This document shows, piece after piece, positions 25,798 through 33,980 of a stretch of DNA of 39,414 nucleotides (positions within the stretch are counted from its first letter, which is position 1; each line of letters starts with the position of its first letter). The stretch lies in NCBI GenBank assembly GCA_905478855.1, contig CAJQKF010000121.1:1-39414 (forward strand), in the 5' to 3' direction. The notes beneath the pieces were generated by a model, which was given only the letters and a program-made list of their open reading frames with translations, did no database searches and had not been told where the DNA came from. The stretch comes from an uncultured Gammaproteobacteria bacterium (GTDB lineage Bacteria; Pseudomonadota; Gammaproteobacteria; Arenicellales; CAJQKF01). Position numbers and translations under genes: made by a program.

Positions 25798-27933
25798 TTA
25801 AGATCGGTCTTTTAAAATTGTATTGGTTTTCATAAATGCTCGAACCGCAGCCTCGAAATCAGTAATATCCACGGAGACTTGTTTCATCATTTCCTCTCCT
25901 CGTACCGATAACTCGTCCGGTTTAATAGAGCCTGCGATGTCACATGTGGCGGCAATTCTGTTAGCCCCTATATTTGCTGCACTACCTTTAAGCGCGTGTA
26001 GGTTTTCGTGAAAATTGCGTATGCTATTTTTTCGTACATTTAGCTGAAGTTTATTGTAAAGATCCTCGGCATCATTGCGAAACAGGCCAATTAGATCTTC
26101 GAGTGCACCTGGACTATTTCGAATAACGGGTAACTCTAGTAATACTTCCGGATCGAATGCTTGCACTACCTGAGTGCGCTGCGCGCGCTCAATATGCTGA
26201 TTTGCATCATGAATTCGAGTTAGGTTTGCGACGTGATGTAACAACTGTGCGGCGTCTACTGGCTTGGTTAAATAGGCATTAGCACCGGCTTCTTCGCAAA
26301 GCTTCCTAGCCTCGTGAGTGGCGTTGGCTGTTAGCACAAGAAACGGTAGTTGTGATCGTTGATGATGCGTCATGCGGTGCATTTTTATAGCATCAATACC
26401 GCCCATAACTGGCATCTGCATATCGAGTATTGCTAGATCATAAGCGCGTAGATCTAAAGCTTCTAAAGCCTGTGCTCCGTTTGTAACAAGATGTACCTGA
26501 TAACCGTCGTTTTCTAGGATAAGGCAAATCACTTTTCGATTTACTGGATTATCTTCAGCAACCAGGATTTTAATTTTACGATTGTTTTCTACTTGGAACT
26601 TCGAAGAGCGCAACAGTACTACATTTTCTTGGGATAGGGTTTTAGCTTCGGGTACTTCTCCCACGGCGGAGGAAAACTCAAGATCAAACCAAAATCTGGA
26701 TCCTTGGCCGGGACTACTTTGAAGTTTTAGTTTACCGCCCATTAATGTGACAAGCTGATTACTAATTGTTACTCCTAGTCCTGTACCATCATGTTGTCGT
26801 GTAAACGAACTATCAGCCTGCTGAAAGCTTTGAAAAATTCGTGAGTGATCATCTTGGGAAATTCCGACACCGGTATCAATGATCTCGAACCGGATCTGAA
26901 TGTTTTGCTCAGTAGATGACAAGCGTACAAGTCGCACATCGACTTCACCCTCATTCGTGAACTTTATGGCATTACCAATCAGGTTTATTAGTACCTGTCG
27001 CAAATGCTGGTCATCTCCGACAATATAGTCGGGAATTTGATTGTCGATACTACTGTGTAGATTGATTCCTTGACTATTTGCTTGTGGCAACAACATCCGA
27101 ACAGTTGTCGTTACCAATGTTCGAAGGTTAAAGGTTGTTAGCGTGGTGGTTGCTTTGCCCGCCTCGATTTTGGAAAAATCGAGAATGTCGTTAACGAGAT
27201 AGAGTAGGGTGTTCGCAGAGGTCTGAATGGTCTCAACCATTTCTCGTTGTTCTTCATTTAAATTACTTGTGTTGAGTAATTGACTGAGCCCAATGACGCC
27301 GTTTAATGGGGTGCGTATTTCATGACTCATGTTTGCAACGAACATGCTTTTCGCCTGATTCGCTTGCTCGGCCTTTTCTCTGGCGTCAGCTAATCGTGCA
27401 ATTAGCTTAGATGCATAGAATGGAATAACTGTCATAGCAAGAAGAACGCCAATGGCAAATGACGAGTTTTCTGTCCAATAGGGGGTGAACCAAATAACGG
27501 CGGCAAATCCCGACAGGCCTGTTCCGAGAGCGATGTATAAGAACGGATTGCCAAAACGAAAACCGTTTCCTATAGTGACGAAAATATAAGCGAAAAATAA
27601 GGGGGCACCAATTTCATCACCAATATGCATTGAGTATGAAATACATATCATGTCAACGGCGATAGCAGATAAACGCCGAGGTCTACTTGCTGTGGGCTGT
27701 AGAATTATCCAGCCTAGAAGAGCAATTGATGCGCATAGGAAAAGAGTTCCCATTATATGACTTGGTAATTCTGTAACCAAGTGATTGAACAACACATATA
27801 AGAATATCGCACCACCGATAACAAGACGTAAAACTGCCTGTTCAAACTCGGCTAAGTTAATAGTTATTGCGTGCTTAACCTTTTCTTGGGCTACGTCTAC
27901 CAGATCGCCTAGAAGTGAATTATCAGTATTCAA
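25798..27933 (-). CDS. rpfC: RpfC-like hybrid sensor histidine kinase (DSF sensor)
   Basis: RpfC senses the diffusible signal factor (DSF) and also restrains RpfF by protein contact. The 711-residue protein has RpfC architecture: five or six N-terminal membrane segments (residues about 35-175) with little periplasmic sequence, HisKA with His204 ([11 protein letters not shown]), HATPase (N321 box, DTGVGIS, DGTGLG), a receiver with phospho-Asp504 ([11 protein letters not shown]) and Lys557, and a C-terminal Hpt domain with His646 (HALKGSA). X. campestris RpfC uses His198, Asp512 and His657, nearly the same positions. The [13 protein letters not shown] stretch in the sensor region also resembles RpfC. 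The start is a TTG at 27933, the only start codon after the upstream in-frame stop. The nearby rpfF makes the assignment strong; a different hybrid kinase remains possible. Confidence 0.85.
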   Translation of the reverse strand: MNTDNSLLGDLVDVAQEKVKHAITINLAEFEQAVLRLVIGGAIFLYVLFNHLVTELPSHIMGTLFLCASIALLGWIILQPTASRPRRLSAIAVDMICISYSMHIGDEIGAPLFFAYIFVTIGNGFRFGNPFLYIALGTGLSGFAAVIWFTPYWTENSSFAIGVLLAMTVIPFYASKLIARLADAREKAEQANQAKSMFVANMSHEIRTPLNGVIGLSQLLNTSNLNEEQREMVETIQTSANTLLYLVNDILDFSKIEAGKATTTLTTFNLRTLVTTTVRMLLPQANSQGINLHSSIDNQIPDYIVGDDQHLRQVLINLIGNAIKFTNEGEVDVRLVRLSSTEQNIQIRFEIIDTGVGISQDDHSRIFQSFQQADSSFTRQHDGTGLGVTISNQLVTLMGGKLKLQSSPGQGSRFWFDLEFSSAVGEVPEAKTLSQENVVLLRSSKFQVENNRKIKILVAEDNPVNRKVICLILENDGYQVHLVTNGAQALEALDLRAYDLAILDMQMPVMGGIDAIKMHRMTHHQRSQLPFLVLTANATHEARKLCEEAGANAYLTKPVDAAQLLHHVANLTRIHDANQHIERAQRTQVVQAFDPEVLLELPVIRNSPGALEDLIGLFRNDAEDLYNKLQLNVRKNSIRNFHENLHALKGSAANIGANRIAATCDIAGSIKPDELSVRGEEMMKQVSVDITDFEAAVRAFMKTNTILKDRS

Positions 27934-28078
27934 AATTTTTCTTACTAATCGCTGATCACTTGGATAGACCCAAAAGCTTTTATAAGTGTCTGTTTATGCG
28001 CTGTTTTTTTAATCATTATTTAAAACATCCTGTCAGGTGTTGATCATTTTAAGTGATGCAGTACGCATGTCAATATGT

Positions 28079-29389
28079 TCAATAGTCATTTAGGATAAGA
28101 CAACAGTTATGCCCGCCAAAAGCAAACGATTGGCTGATTGCTGGACCGATGGGTTTCGTAATAGACTGTAGTGGAAAATTCAAGTCTCTAATAGGGTTAA
28201 CAAGATTATTGCAGGGATGTATGAGGTTATCACGAAAACTTAATGCTGTTATTGCGGCCTCAATAGCACCACTGGCTCCAATGGTATGCCCTATGAAGCC
28301 TTTAGTAGAATTAATCAATGGTTTTTGTCCGAAAATACTTTCGATGATGTTTAGCTCGACCTCATCATTAATGCTTGTGCCAGTACCATGTGCATTGATA
28401 TAGGTGAAATCATTATTGGTGAATCCGCAATTTGAAATACTCTTATGTATCATGTTCTTTATCTGTTGGCCGCTCGGCTCTATAGACATGAGATTATGAC
28501 AATCGAAGGTTTCTTCAAATCCGCATAACTCAGCCCATATGGTTGCATTTCTTGCCTTTGCGTGCGATTCACGTTCAAGTACGAGTACACCAGCACCACC
28601 CTCACCGAATAGGAATCCATTTCGATGTTGATCAAAAGGTCTGTTGCAAGCATCGGCCTCATTGAATCCTCGAGTCAGAGCCCCAGTAATATCATACGAC
28701 CTAAATATTGAACCATACGGATCAGAGAGAAATTCCATACCCCCGCTGAGTGCCACATCAATATCGCCACGTTTTATGGCCTGAAATGCTTCGCCAATAG
28801 CGGCAGTGCCTGAGGCGCAGGCCAAGGATGTAGTACGATTTGGACCTTCTGCACCAAATCGAATTCCGGTAGCAGCGGCAGCAGCATTTGGCATTAACAT
28901 CGACACCGCTAGAGGATTGTATCGCTTTTCAAAAGGAATGTTGTAATCGCTCTCGACCGCTTTCTGCTTTAAAAGGTGGGTTGTATGTGCAGAAAGCGTT
29001 GTATTGATGCCACCTGTTCCCGTGCCAAAATATATGCCGAATCGATGGGGGGTATAATCTTCTATTACAAATCGGTTTGCCTTATCGTCTCGCGGACTAA
29101 ATGAAAGATTGGCTGTTTCAAGTGCTTGATATGATGCTCCTATTGACAGCATAGTAACTTCATCCATGCGCAGCTTGTCGCTTCGCCCAAGACCGTAACA
29201 AGAATAGTCGCGTTTTGGCAAGGGTGCCCAGAACTGGGACTTGAAATCGCTATAAGTTGACCACTGTTCTGGGATCGGCTGACTAATGGCCTTGCCTTGT
29301 AATATATCCTCCCAGATGTTTTGGATATGTTGCCCAAGCGAACAAATAATTCCTGCTCCGGTTATGACAATACGGTCTTGGTTTTTCAT
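28079..29389 (-). CDS. Beta-ketoacyl-ACP synthase (FabF-like) in DSF cluster
   Basis: This 436-residue ketosynthase extends acyl chains by condensation with malonyl-ACP. The catalytic triad is intact: Cys191 (TTSLACASGTAAI), His334 (INAHGTGTS) and His368 (KGFIGHTIGASGA), with the conserved Lys363. The N-terminal half carries an extra or divergent segment (residues about 40-70) compared with FabF, so it is unlikely to be the housekeeping enzyme. The ATG at 29389 gives the standard IVITGAGIICSLG start; a TTG six codons upstream is less likely. It lies 48 bases after a discrete ACP gene and before rpfC on the same strand. The inferred role is to build or adjust the acyl chain used by RpfF; a polyketide-like or other lipid product cannot be excluded. 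Confidence 0.85.
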   Translation of the reverse strand: MKNQDRIVITGAGIICSLGQHIQNIWEDILQGKAISQPIPEQWSTYSDFKSQFWAPLPKRDYSCYGLGRSDKLRMDEVTMLSIGASYQALETANLSFSPRDDKANRFVIEDYTPHRFGIYFGTGTGGINTTLSAHTTHLLKQKAVESDYNIPFEKRYNPLAVSMLMPNAAAAATGIRFGAEGPNRTTSLACASGTAAIGEAFQAIKRGDIDVALSGGMEFLSDPYGSIFRSYDITGALTRGFNEADACNRPFDQHRNGFLFGEGGAGVLVLERESHAKARNATIWAELCGFEETFDCHNLMSIEPSGQQIKNMIHKSISNCGFTNNDFTYINAHGTGTSINDEVELNIIESIFGQKPLINSTKGFIGHTIGASGAIEAAITALSFRDNLIHPCNNLVNPIRDLNFPLQSITKPIGPAISQSFAFGGHNCCLILNDY

Positions 29390-29437
29390 AAACCAAAGTT
29401 GACGCAATAACCAGATAATTTACTTAAATAACAAAGT

Positions 29438-29719
29438 TTATACATCAGGGTTTCGTTTTAGTCGGTGGCCAATGAAATTGACCAAATCTTCAATGGATTT
29501 AATCGGGCCAATTTCGTCTTCGGGTATCGACTGACCAAACTCGTCTTCAAGGGCCATAAAAAGCGTCACACGGTCGACCGAGTCAGCAACCAAGTCATCC
29601 ATCAAAGACATGTCTAAATGGAGTTTGTCTTGTTTTAGACCCGTTACATCAGCGATTACAGACAAAACACGGTACTTTAGATTTTGAGATGATGCGTCAT
29701 TTAACGAGGTGTTTATCAT
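29438..29719 (-). CDS. Acyl carrier protein in DSF cluster
   Basis: This 93-residue acyl carrier protein has the phosphopantetheine site at Ser47 in DDLVADSVDRVTLFMALEDEF (residues 41-61), close to the DSLD motif of housekeeping AcpP but with DSVD. The acidic helix 2 and the IPEDEIGPIKSIEDLV helix 3/4 region are typical. An N-terminal extension of about 10 residues and a basic C-terminal tail (HRLKRNPDV) distinguish it from AcpP. It is not in a fab cluster, so it is a specialised carrier. It is the first gene of the minus-strand unit acp-ketosynthase-rpfC and is divergent from rpfF across 243 bases. Confidence 0.9.
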   Translation of the reverse strand: MINTSLNDASSQNLKYRVLSVIADVTGLKQDKLHLDMSLMDDLVADSVDRVTLFMALEDEFGQSIPEDEIGPIKSIEDLVNFIGHRLKRNPDV

Positions 29720-29779
29720 AATATGGTACGGGAAGAATTAATTGACTATATGATACTGAATGTAAAACCAATATCGGCT

Positions 29780-29865
29780 ATCTCTGATCGAGAGATTTCG
29801 CTGAATTACATTATCTATATACTCTTGAAACAGAGCGGTTTCAATGCAAATAATTCTTTTCAATG
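29780..29865. promoter_or_regulatory. Divergent acp/rpfF control region with inverted repeats
   Basis: The 243-base gap between acp and rpfF contains two clean inverted repeats. The first is ATCTCT-GATCG-AGAGAT (29780-29796). The second is TTGAAAC-AGAGCG-GTTTCAA (29825-29844), whose left arm includes a -35-like TTGAAA (29825-29830), with AATAAT (29849-29854) 18 bases downstream as a -10 for rpfF. TTTCAATG occurs twice, 19 bases apart (29839-29846 and 29858-29865). The second repeat would place a bound regulator over the rpfF promoter spacer. Confidence 0.4.
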
Positions 29866-29962
29866 GTCTCCGATAGGGATAGGCTAGGTAGTATGAAACA
29901 TCCTAAGTAAATGATCTTCATAGAGAAATAGTTCCGCCATCCGATTAAAAGAGGTTATTATT

Positions 29963-30901
29963 ATGCTACTTGGCTCACGTCAATTATCCAATGAAAATTT
30001 TATTGCCGATCAACCTGTTAATAGTACCGTTCGTCGTCTTTTTGAGAACGATCGTCAAGGGCGTGATAAAAGCTCGCCATTCTTTACAAATTATCTTGAC
30101 GCACAATCGGGTATTCACTGGTTGCGTTTAAGGCCAGATTGTCCAGCGAAATTTACTAATGAACTGGTTAGCGATTTATGCGATTTTCATTTTAATTTTA
30201 GTCGACATTTCACTGAAGACGTAAATAGTATCGGGCAAGATTCAATACCTGGCTATTATGTGATGACTTCAGATATTGATGGCGTATTTAATTTGGGCGG
30301 AGACTTGTCCTATTTTCTGGAGCTCATTCGAGCTCAGAATCGCGACGAATTGACACTCTATGCTCGTAAATGTGTTCGATTAGTGCATCAAATATCAAAC
30401 TCATTCAATTTGCCATTAACTACGATTGCCCTAGTAAAAGGTAATGCCTTGGGCGGTGGTATGGAAGCGGCACTATCTGCGCAAATTATTGTTGCAGAGC
30501 GACATGTTAAAATGGGATTGCCCGAAGTATTGTTTAATATGTATCCGGGAATGGGGGCCTGGCATTTTCTAAGTCAACGGCTGACACCAAAGGCCGCAGA
30601 GAAATTTATACTCAGTGGCAAGACCTATGCTGTGGAAGAGCTGTATGAGATGGGTATTGTTGACTACATCGCCGAATCTGGAGAAGGGGAGGAAGTTGTC
30701 GAGCGCTTGGTACGTCGGGAAAAAAACCAGTACCTTGCCGCACGGAATCTACGTCATGCTATTCGTAAAGATAGCTCGGTTAGTCTAAAATCAATGTTAG
30801 AGTTTGTCGATCAATGGGTCGAAAATGCTATGTCTCTGCAAGAAAGTGACCTAAATCATATGCGCTATCTGATTCGATCACAACGAACCCGTGGATTTTA
30901 A
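29963..30901 (+). CDS. rpfF: DSF synthase RpfF (crotonase family)
   Basis: RpfF is a bifunctional crotonase that dehydrates 3-hydroxyacyl-ACP and releases the cis-2-unsaturated fatty acid signal (DSF/BDSF). The 312-residue protein has both catalytic glutamates at the right spacing: Glu168 in GNALGGGMEAAL and Glu188 in GLPEVLFNMYPGMGAW; X. campestris RpfF uses Glu141 and Glu161, also 20 apart. The NLGGDLSYF oxyanion region and the PGMGAWHFLSQRL segment match RpfF rather than ordinary enoyl-CoA hydratases. An AAAGAGG site lies 8 bases before the ATG. It is divergent from acp-ketosynthase-rpfC and 88 bases upstream of a cyclic-di-GMP regulator. No signal peptide is visible, so it is cytosolic. 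Confidence 0.93.
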   Translation: MLLGSRQLSNENFIADQPVNSTVRRLFENDRQGRDKSSPFFTNYLDAQSGIHWLRLRPDCPAKFTNELVSDLCDFHFNFSRHFTEDVNSIGQDSIPGYYVMTSDIDGVFNLGGDLSYFLELIRAQNRDELTLYARKCVRLVHQISNSFNLPLTTIALVKGNALGGGMEAALSAQIIVAERHVKMGLPEVLFNMYPGMGAWHFLSQRLTPKAAEKFILSGKTYAVEELYEMGIVDYIAESGEGEEVVERLVRREKNQYLAARNLRHAIRKDSSVSLKSMLEFVDQWVENAMSLQESDLNHMRYLIRSQRTRGF

Positions 30902-30989
30902 TCCAAAAATGAAGTTATCGAACGTGGCATGACTCTGTGTAGCTTTTTCTGCATATTCATATATTTTACATTAATATTAGGCGCATCAT

Positions 30990-33197
30990 ATGGATCGTAA
31001 AACAAAGGGGTTGAGTGTTGTTACGAATATTTATTCAAAAGAAAAATGCCAGCCGGTTATTTTAATTGTTGACGATAGACCAACAACTCGTTCTTTGGTG
31101 CGTTCGGTATTGGAAGATGCAAAGTATACGATTGTCGAAGCAATCGATGGGCAGACAGCGATAGATAAAATTGACTCTGCTCATCCGGATTTGGTGCTTT
31201 TGGATATTCTAATGCCGGATATGGACGGATTGGAAACGCTCTATTGTATTCGGCAGCGCTGGGACGAAATTGACTTGCCGGTGATTATGCTTACTGTGAG
31301 TGATGCGCTTCATAACATTGTGACGACATTCGAATTAGGCGCTACAGATTTTGTAAGTAAGCCGATAAACTTTCCTATTTTATTAGCTCGTTTGAAATGT
31401 CATCTGCAGCGTAAGAAACTGGCAGACCAATTAAAATTGATGCGGAGTACTCTTGAGCAGAGAGTTGATCATCGCACTAAACAATTAACAGACCAAGGCA
31501 AGAAACTTGAACACAGCCTCAAAGAACTCAAAGTCAGCGAGGCGAAATACAGTAGCTTTTATAATAGTACGCCGTCGCTATTTATTACACTTGACGAAGA
31601 ATGTCGTACGATGTCAATCAACGACTATGGAGCTAATTTTCTCGGGTTTTCAGCATCATCGTTATATAAAAAACCATTTATTGATTTACTTCATGTAAAT
31701 CAATACAAGAAATTTAACACGTTTACGGAAAAACTAATAAGTAAAGAGCTTCTTGTTTATACGTGCGAACTGCTCTTTCATAAGCCCGATAATTCTTATG
31801 TTTGGGTTACTATTAGTGGTCAGTCGATAAAAAACGAGAACTCTAAATATGATCTTCTTCTCGCAGGGCTGCACTCTAAAGAGTATCAACCTAGTGGTGT
31901 AGTTTCTGAGGTTCATAGTCGAGATGAATTAACGGGACAACTCAATCGTGGGGAATTAATCAAGCGCTTAGGTCAGTGTATAGACTCGGGTGTTCGAGAC
32001 GGTGCTTCACATGCTCTATGTCTCTTGGATATCGATCAGTTTAAAAGACTTAATAGTGAAGTCGGTTATGTGGCGGGCGATCAGTATCTGTCGATGTTAG
32101 GACGAAAATTGAGTTCCCTGCTAGGCCCTTCTGACCTAGTTGCTCGAATAGGCGGAGACGAGTTTTGTATACTTTTGACGAATGTTGATGATGACAGGGC
32201 GCGGAATATTGCTCAGAGAATTCGTTCGGTAGTAGAAAACCTGTCTAGTGAATCTATTCCTCGACGAACTCCTTTAACTGCGAGTATCGGTGTGACTCGT
32301 ATTTTACCGGGTACTTCGAGTGTGACTGAAATAATGTTTCAAGTGGATGCGGCTTGTCACGAGGCTAAGAAACGTGGTGGTAACTCTATTAGTATTTATC
32401 GTGAAGCAAATCATGAGAATGGGTTTCCAACAGATACCTCATGGGTTAACTATATTCGAAATGCACTCGAACATGATCAGCTTGAATTATACGCTCAGGA
32501 AATCGTTAGTACGAAAATTTTGTTGAACGAGCCTCGATATGTGGAGATTTTAATCAGGGTACGCCGTGATGATGGAACGCTGATTCCAAGTCAGCAATTT
32601 GTTTCAGCAGTAGAAAGTCTTCAATTTGCCAAAAAATTTGATATTTGGGTGATCGAAAACTCATTGAAGTACTCATCTCAGCAATTCAATACTAATGCTA
32701 ATGCGCCGCGTTTTTGTATCAATATATCAGGCCGATCGTTGGCAAGCGTCGAGTTTATTAATCAGGTTCTAGGATTGTTTAAAAAGTATATAGTCCCGTA
32801 TGAGCGAATATGCTTTGAATTGACAGAAACAGCCGCAATCGGAGACTTTGACGTTGCGACTGAGTTTTTTCAGACAATGCGTCGCTTGGGTTGTCAAATA
32901 GCATTGGATGACTTCGGTTCTGGGCTTTCATCCTATACTTATCTCAAGCAACTCCCAATTGATTTTCTAAAGATCGACGGTGGTTTAGTAAAAGGTATTG
33001 ATCATGACCCCGTGCAGTCGGCAATTGTTAAATCGATAATTGAATTAGCGCATACGTTGGACAAAAAGGTTGTTGCAGAACATGTCGAAAATCAGGCTGT
33101 GCGCGATCAACTTATTGAATTTGGCGCCGATTATTTGCAGGGCTATTTATTTAATAAGCCGGTACCGCTGCGTGAGTTGTTCCGAAGCGGAGATTAG
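30990..33197 (+). CDS. Response regulator with REC-PAS-GGDEF-EAL (cyclic-di-GMP turnover)
   Basis: The 735-residue protein combines a receiver (residues about 22-140, phospho-Asp72 in LLDILMPDMDG, Lys124), a coiled-coil linker (145-185), a PAS-like domain (185-295), a diguanylate cyclase domain with GGDEF at 388-392, and an EAL phosphodiesterase domain (485-735). The RxxD inhibition site before GGDEF is lost (GPSD). In the EAL domain the motif reads EIL (Glu519), but the other catalytic residues are present: Asn578, Glu610, Asp640-Asp641, Lys661, Glu697 and Gln717. Both activities may therefore work. Next to rpfF it probably takes phosphate from RpfC's Hpt, the place filled by RpfG (HD-GYP) in Xanthomonas. 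It also resembles Burkholderia RpfR (PAS-GGDEF-EAL), with a receiver added. Confidence 0.9.
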   Translation: MDRKTKGLSVVTNIYSKEKCQPVILIVDDRPTTRSLVRSVLEDAKYTIVEAIDGQTAIDKIDSAHPDLVLLDILMPDMDGLETLYCIRQRWDEIDLPVIMLTVSDALHNIVTTFELGATDFVSKPINFPILLARLKCHLQRKKLADQLKLMRSTLEQRVDHRTKQLTDQGKKLEHSLKELKVSEAKYSSFYNSTPSLFITLDEECRTMSINDYGANFLGFSASSLYKKPFIDLLHVNQYKKFNTFTEKLISKELLVYTCELLFHKPDNSYVWVTISGQSIKNENSKYDLLLAGLHSKEYQPSGVVSEVHSRDELTGQLNRGELIKRLGQCIDSGVRDGASHALCLLDIDQFKRLNSEVGYVAGDQYLSMLGRKLSSLLGPSDLVARIGGDEFCILLTNVDDDRARNIAQRIRSVVENLSSESIPRRTPLTASIGVTRILPGTSSVTEIMFQVDAACHEAKKRGGNSISIYREANHENGFPTDTSWVNYIRNALEHDQLELYAQEIVSTKILLNEPRYVEILIRVRRDDGTLIPSQQFVSAVESLQFAKKFDIWVIENSLKYSSQQFNTNANAPRFCINISGRSLASVEFINQVLGLFKKYIVPYERICFELTETAAIGDFDVATEFFQTMRRLGCQIALDDFGSGLSSYTYLKQLPIDFLKIDGGLVKGIDHDPVQSAIVKSIIELAHTLDKKVVAEHVENQAVRDQLIEFGADYLQGYLFNKPVPLRELFRSGD

Positions 33198-33532
33198 GCG
33201 CTTGGATCTTCACCGTAATCAAAGGTTATCTCTTGGCCTGGCTGAATGTTTCTTAGAGCGTATAAATCGAACCCATCGAATTCAGCGTTAGGGTTTGAAT
33301 TATGGTTCAGGTAACGCAATATGTTTTTTCCATCGCACTTTAGCCAAGTCCCCGGTTCATTCTCCACCCATAGTACGTGGGTGCCATTACGTTTTACCAT
33401 AGGTCCGTGGTATGTGCCAAGGTACTGACCAACACGTAATCTCTTCAGAGCGAATAGACCTTTACCATGAATATCGGAGCGTCGAGCCTCGACTAACTCA
33501 TTGAGATCCCTATTATGAATCTTACGCTTCAT
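33194..33532 (-). CDS. Small SET-domain protein
   Basis: The 112-residue protein consists almost entirely of a SET domain. SET domains usually methylate protein lysines with S-adenosylmethionine. The recognisable parts are the opening VEARRSDIHGKGLFAL (residues 14-29), RYLNHNSNPNAEF (73-85, the NHSCxPN-type motif) and the end GQEITFDYGED (99-109) with the catalytic-type Tyr106. There is no post-SET cysteine region. Bacterial relatives are scattered and mostly without known substrates. It follows the VOC gene by 10 bases. Its stop overlaps the stop of the convergent GGDEF-EAL gene (shared TTAG), and its start codon lies within a large inverted repeat. Confidence 0.82.
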   Translation of the reverse strand: MKRKIHNRDLNELVEARRSDIHGKGLFALKRLRVGQYLGTYHGPMVKRNGTHVLWVENEPGTWLKCDGKNILRYLNHNSNPNAEFDGFDLYALRNIQPGQEITFDYGEDPSA

Positions 33533-33555
33533 GCTCGGGATCTCAATGAGTTAGT
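33492..33555. repeat. Perfect 19-bp inverted repeat spanning a start codon
   Basis: The arms ACTAACTCATTGAGATCCC (33492-33510) and GGGATCTCAATGAGTTAGT (33537-33555) are perfect complements with a 26-base loop. In the minus-strand message the first arm covers the end and stop codon of the VOC gene, the loop carries the ATG of the SET gene (33530-33532), and the second arm encodes SET residues 8-14. The resulting hairpin could limit translation or transcription of the SET gene. Confidence 0.9.
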
Positions 33556-33980
33556 TTGGCTGATGGCACCCAAACATAACCGTCATTATCGATAATATAA
33601 CACTCGCGCAGTCCATGGGGTTTGTCCGCACTACCTTGGAGTATCGTGTAGCCGTGATCTCTTGCTTTTTGTTCGGCGTTGTCTGGATTCGCATTGTATA
33701 AGCGTATTTCCAGTCCTGCCCCACGTCCTTGCGCTGCGATGGCAATACCGCCCAACGGATGGTCCAAATAAGTATGATCTGCATGCAGCAGCCACTGACC
33801 GTCATAACCGCGGACAACCGCAAAGTCTTCATCAGCATATACAATTTTTATATCAAAGACGGTAGATTGGAAAGTGATAGAGTCGGCAATGTTTGGCACC
33901 AATAAGTTGATGCCTATGCCGCTTAAAGACGGGCCAAAATTATTGGCTGACATCCATGAATCACCTTCACGTTTCATCAT
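33543..33980 (-). CDS. VOC-family (glyoxalase/bleomycin-resistance-like) protein
   Basis: The 145-residue protein fits a vicinal-oxygen-chelate fold with two beta-alpha-beta-beta-beta halves. It starts with [18 protein letters not shown] (typical first strand and helix, residues 22-39), has a central [22 protein letters not shown] region (residues about 89-110) and ends with the common [14 protein letters not shown] strand pair. The usual metal ligands are only partly evident, so binding and substrate are open. An ATGA overlap joins it to the glnS end: the ATG at 33980 overlaps the glnS stop by 4 bases. It is thus in the glnS operon together with the SET gene. Confidence 0.8.
   Translation of the reverse strand: MMKREGDSWMSANNFGPSLSGIGINLLVPNIADSITFQSTVFDIKIVYADEDFAVVRGYDGQWLLHADHTYLDHPLGGIAIAAQGRGAGLEIRLYNANPDNAEQKARDHGYTILQGSADKPHGLRECYIIDNDGYVWVPSAKLTH

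Noticed and set aside
28079..29719. Aryl polyene or polyketide cluster
   Set aside because: Only one ACP and one ketosynthase are present, without ketoreductase, dehydratase, acyltransferase or thioesterase partners other than RpfF.
29963..30901. Ordinary enoyl-CoA hydratase of beta-oxidation
   Set aside because: The 312-residue length, the MGLPEVLFNMYPGMGAW segment, the C-terminal region and the rpfC neighbour all fit RpfF better.
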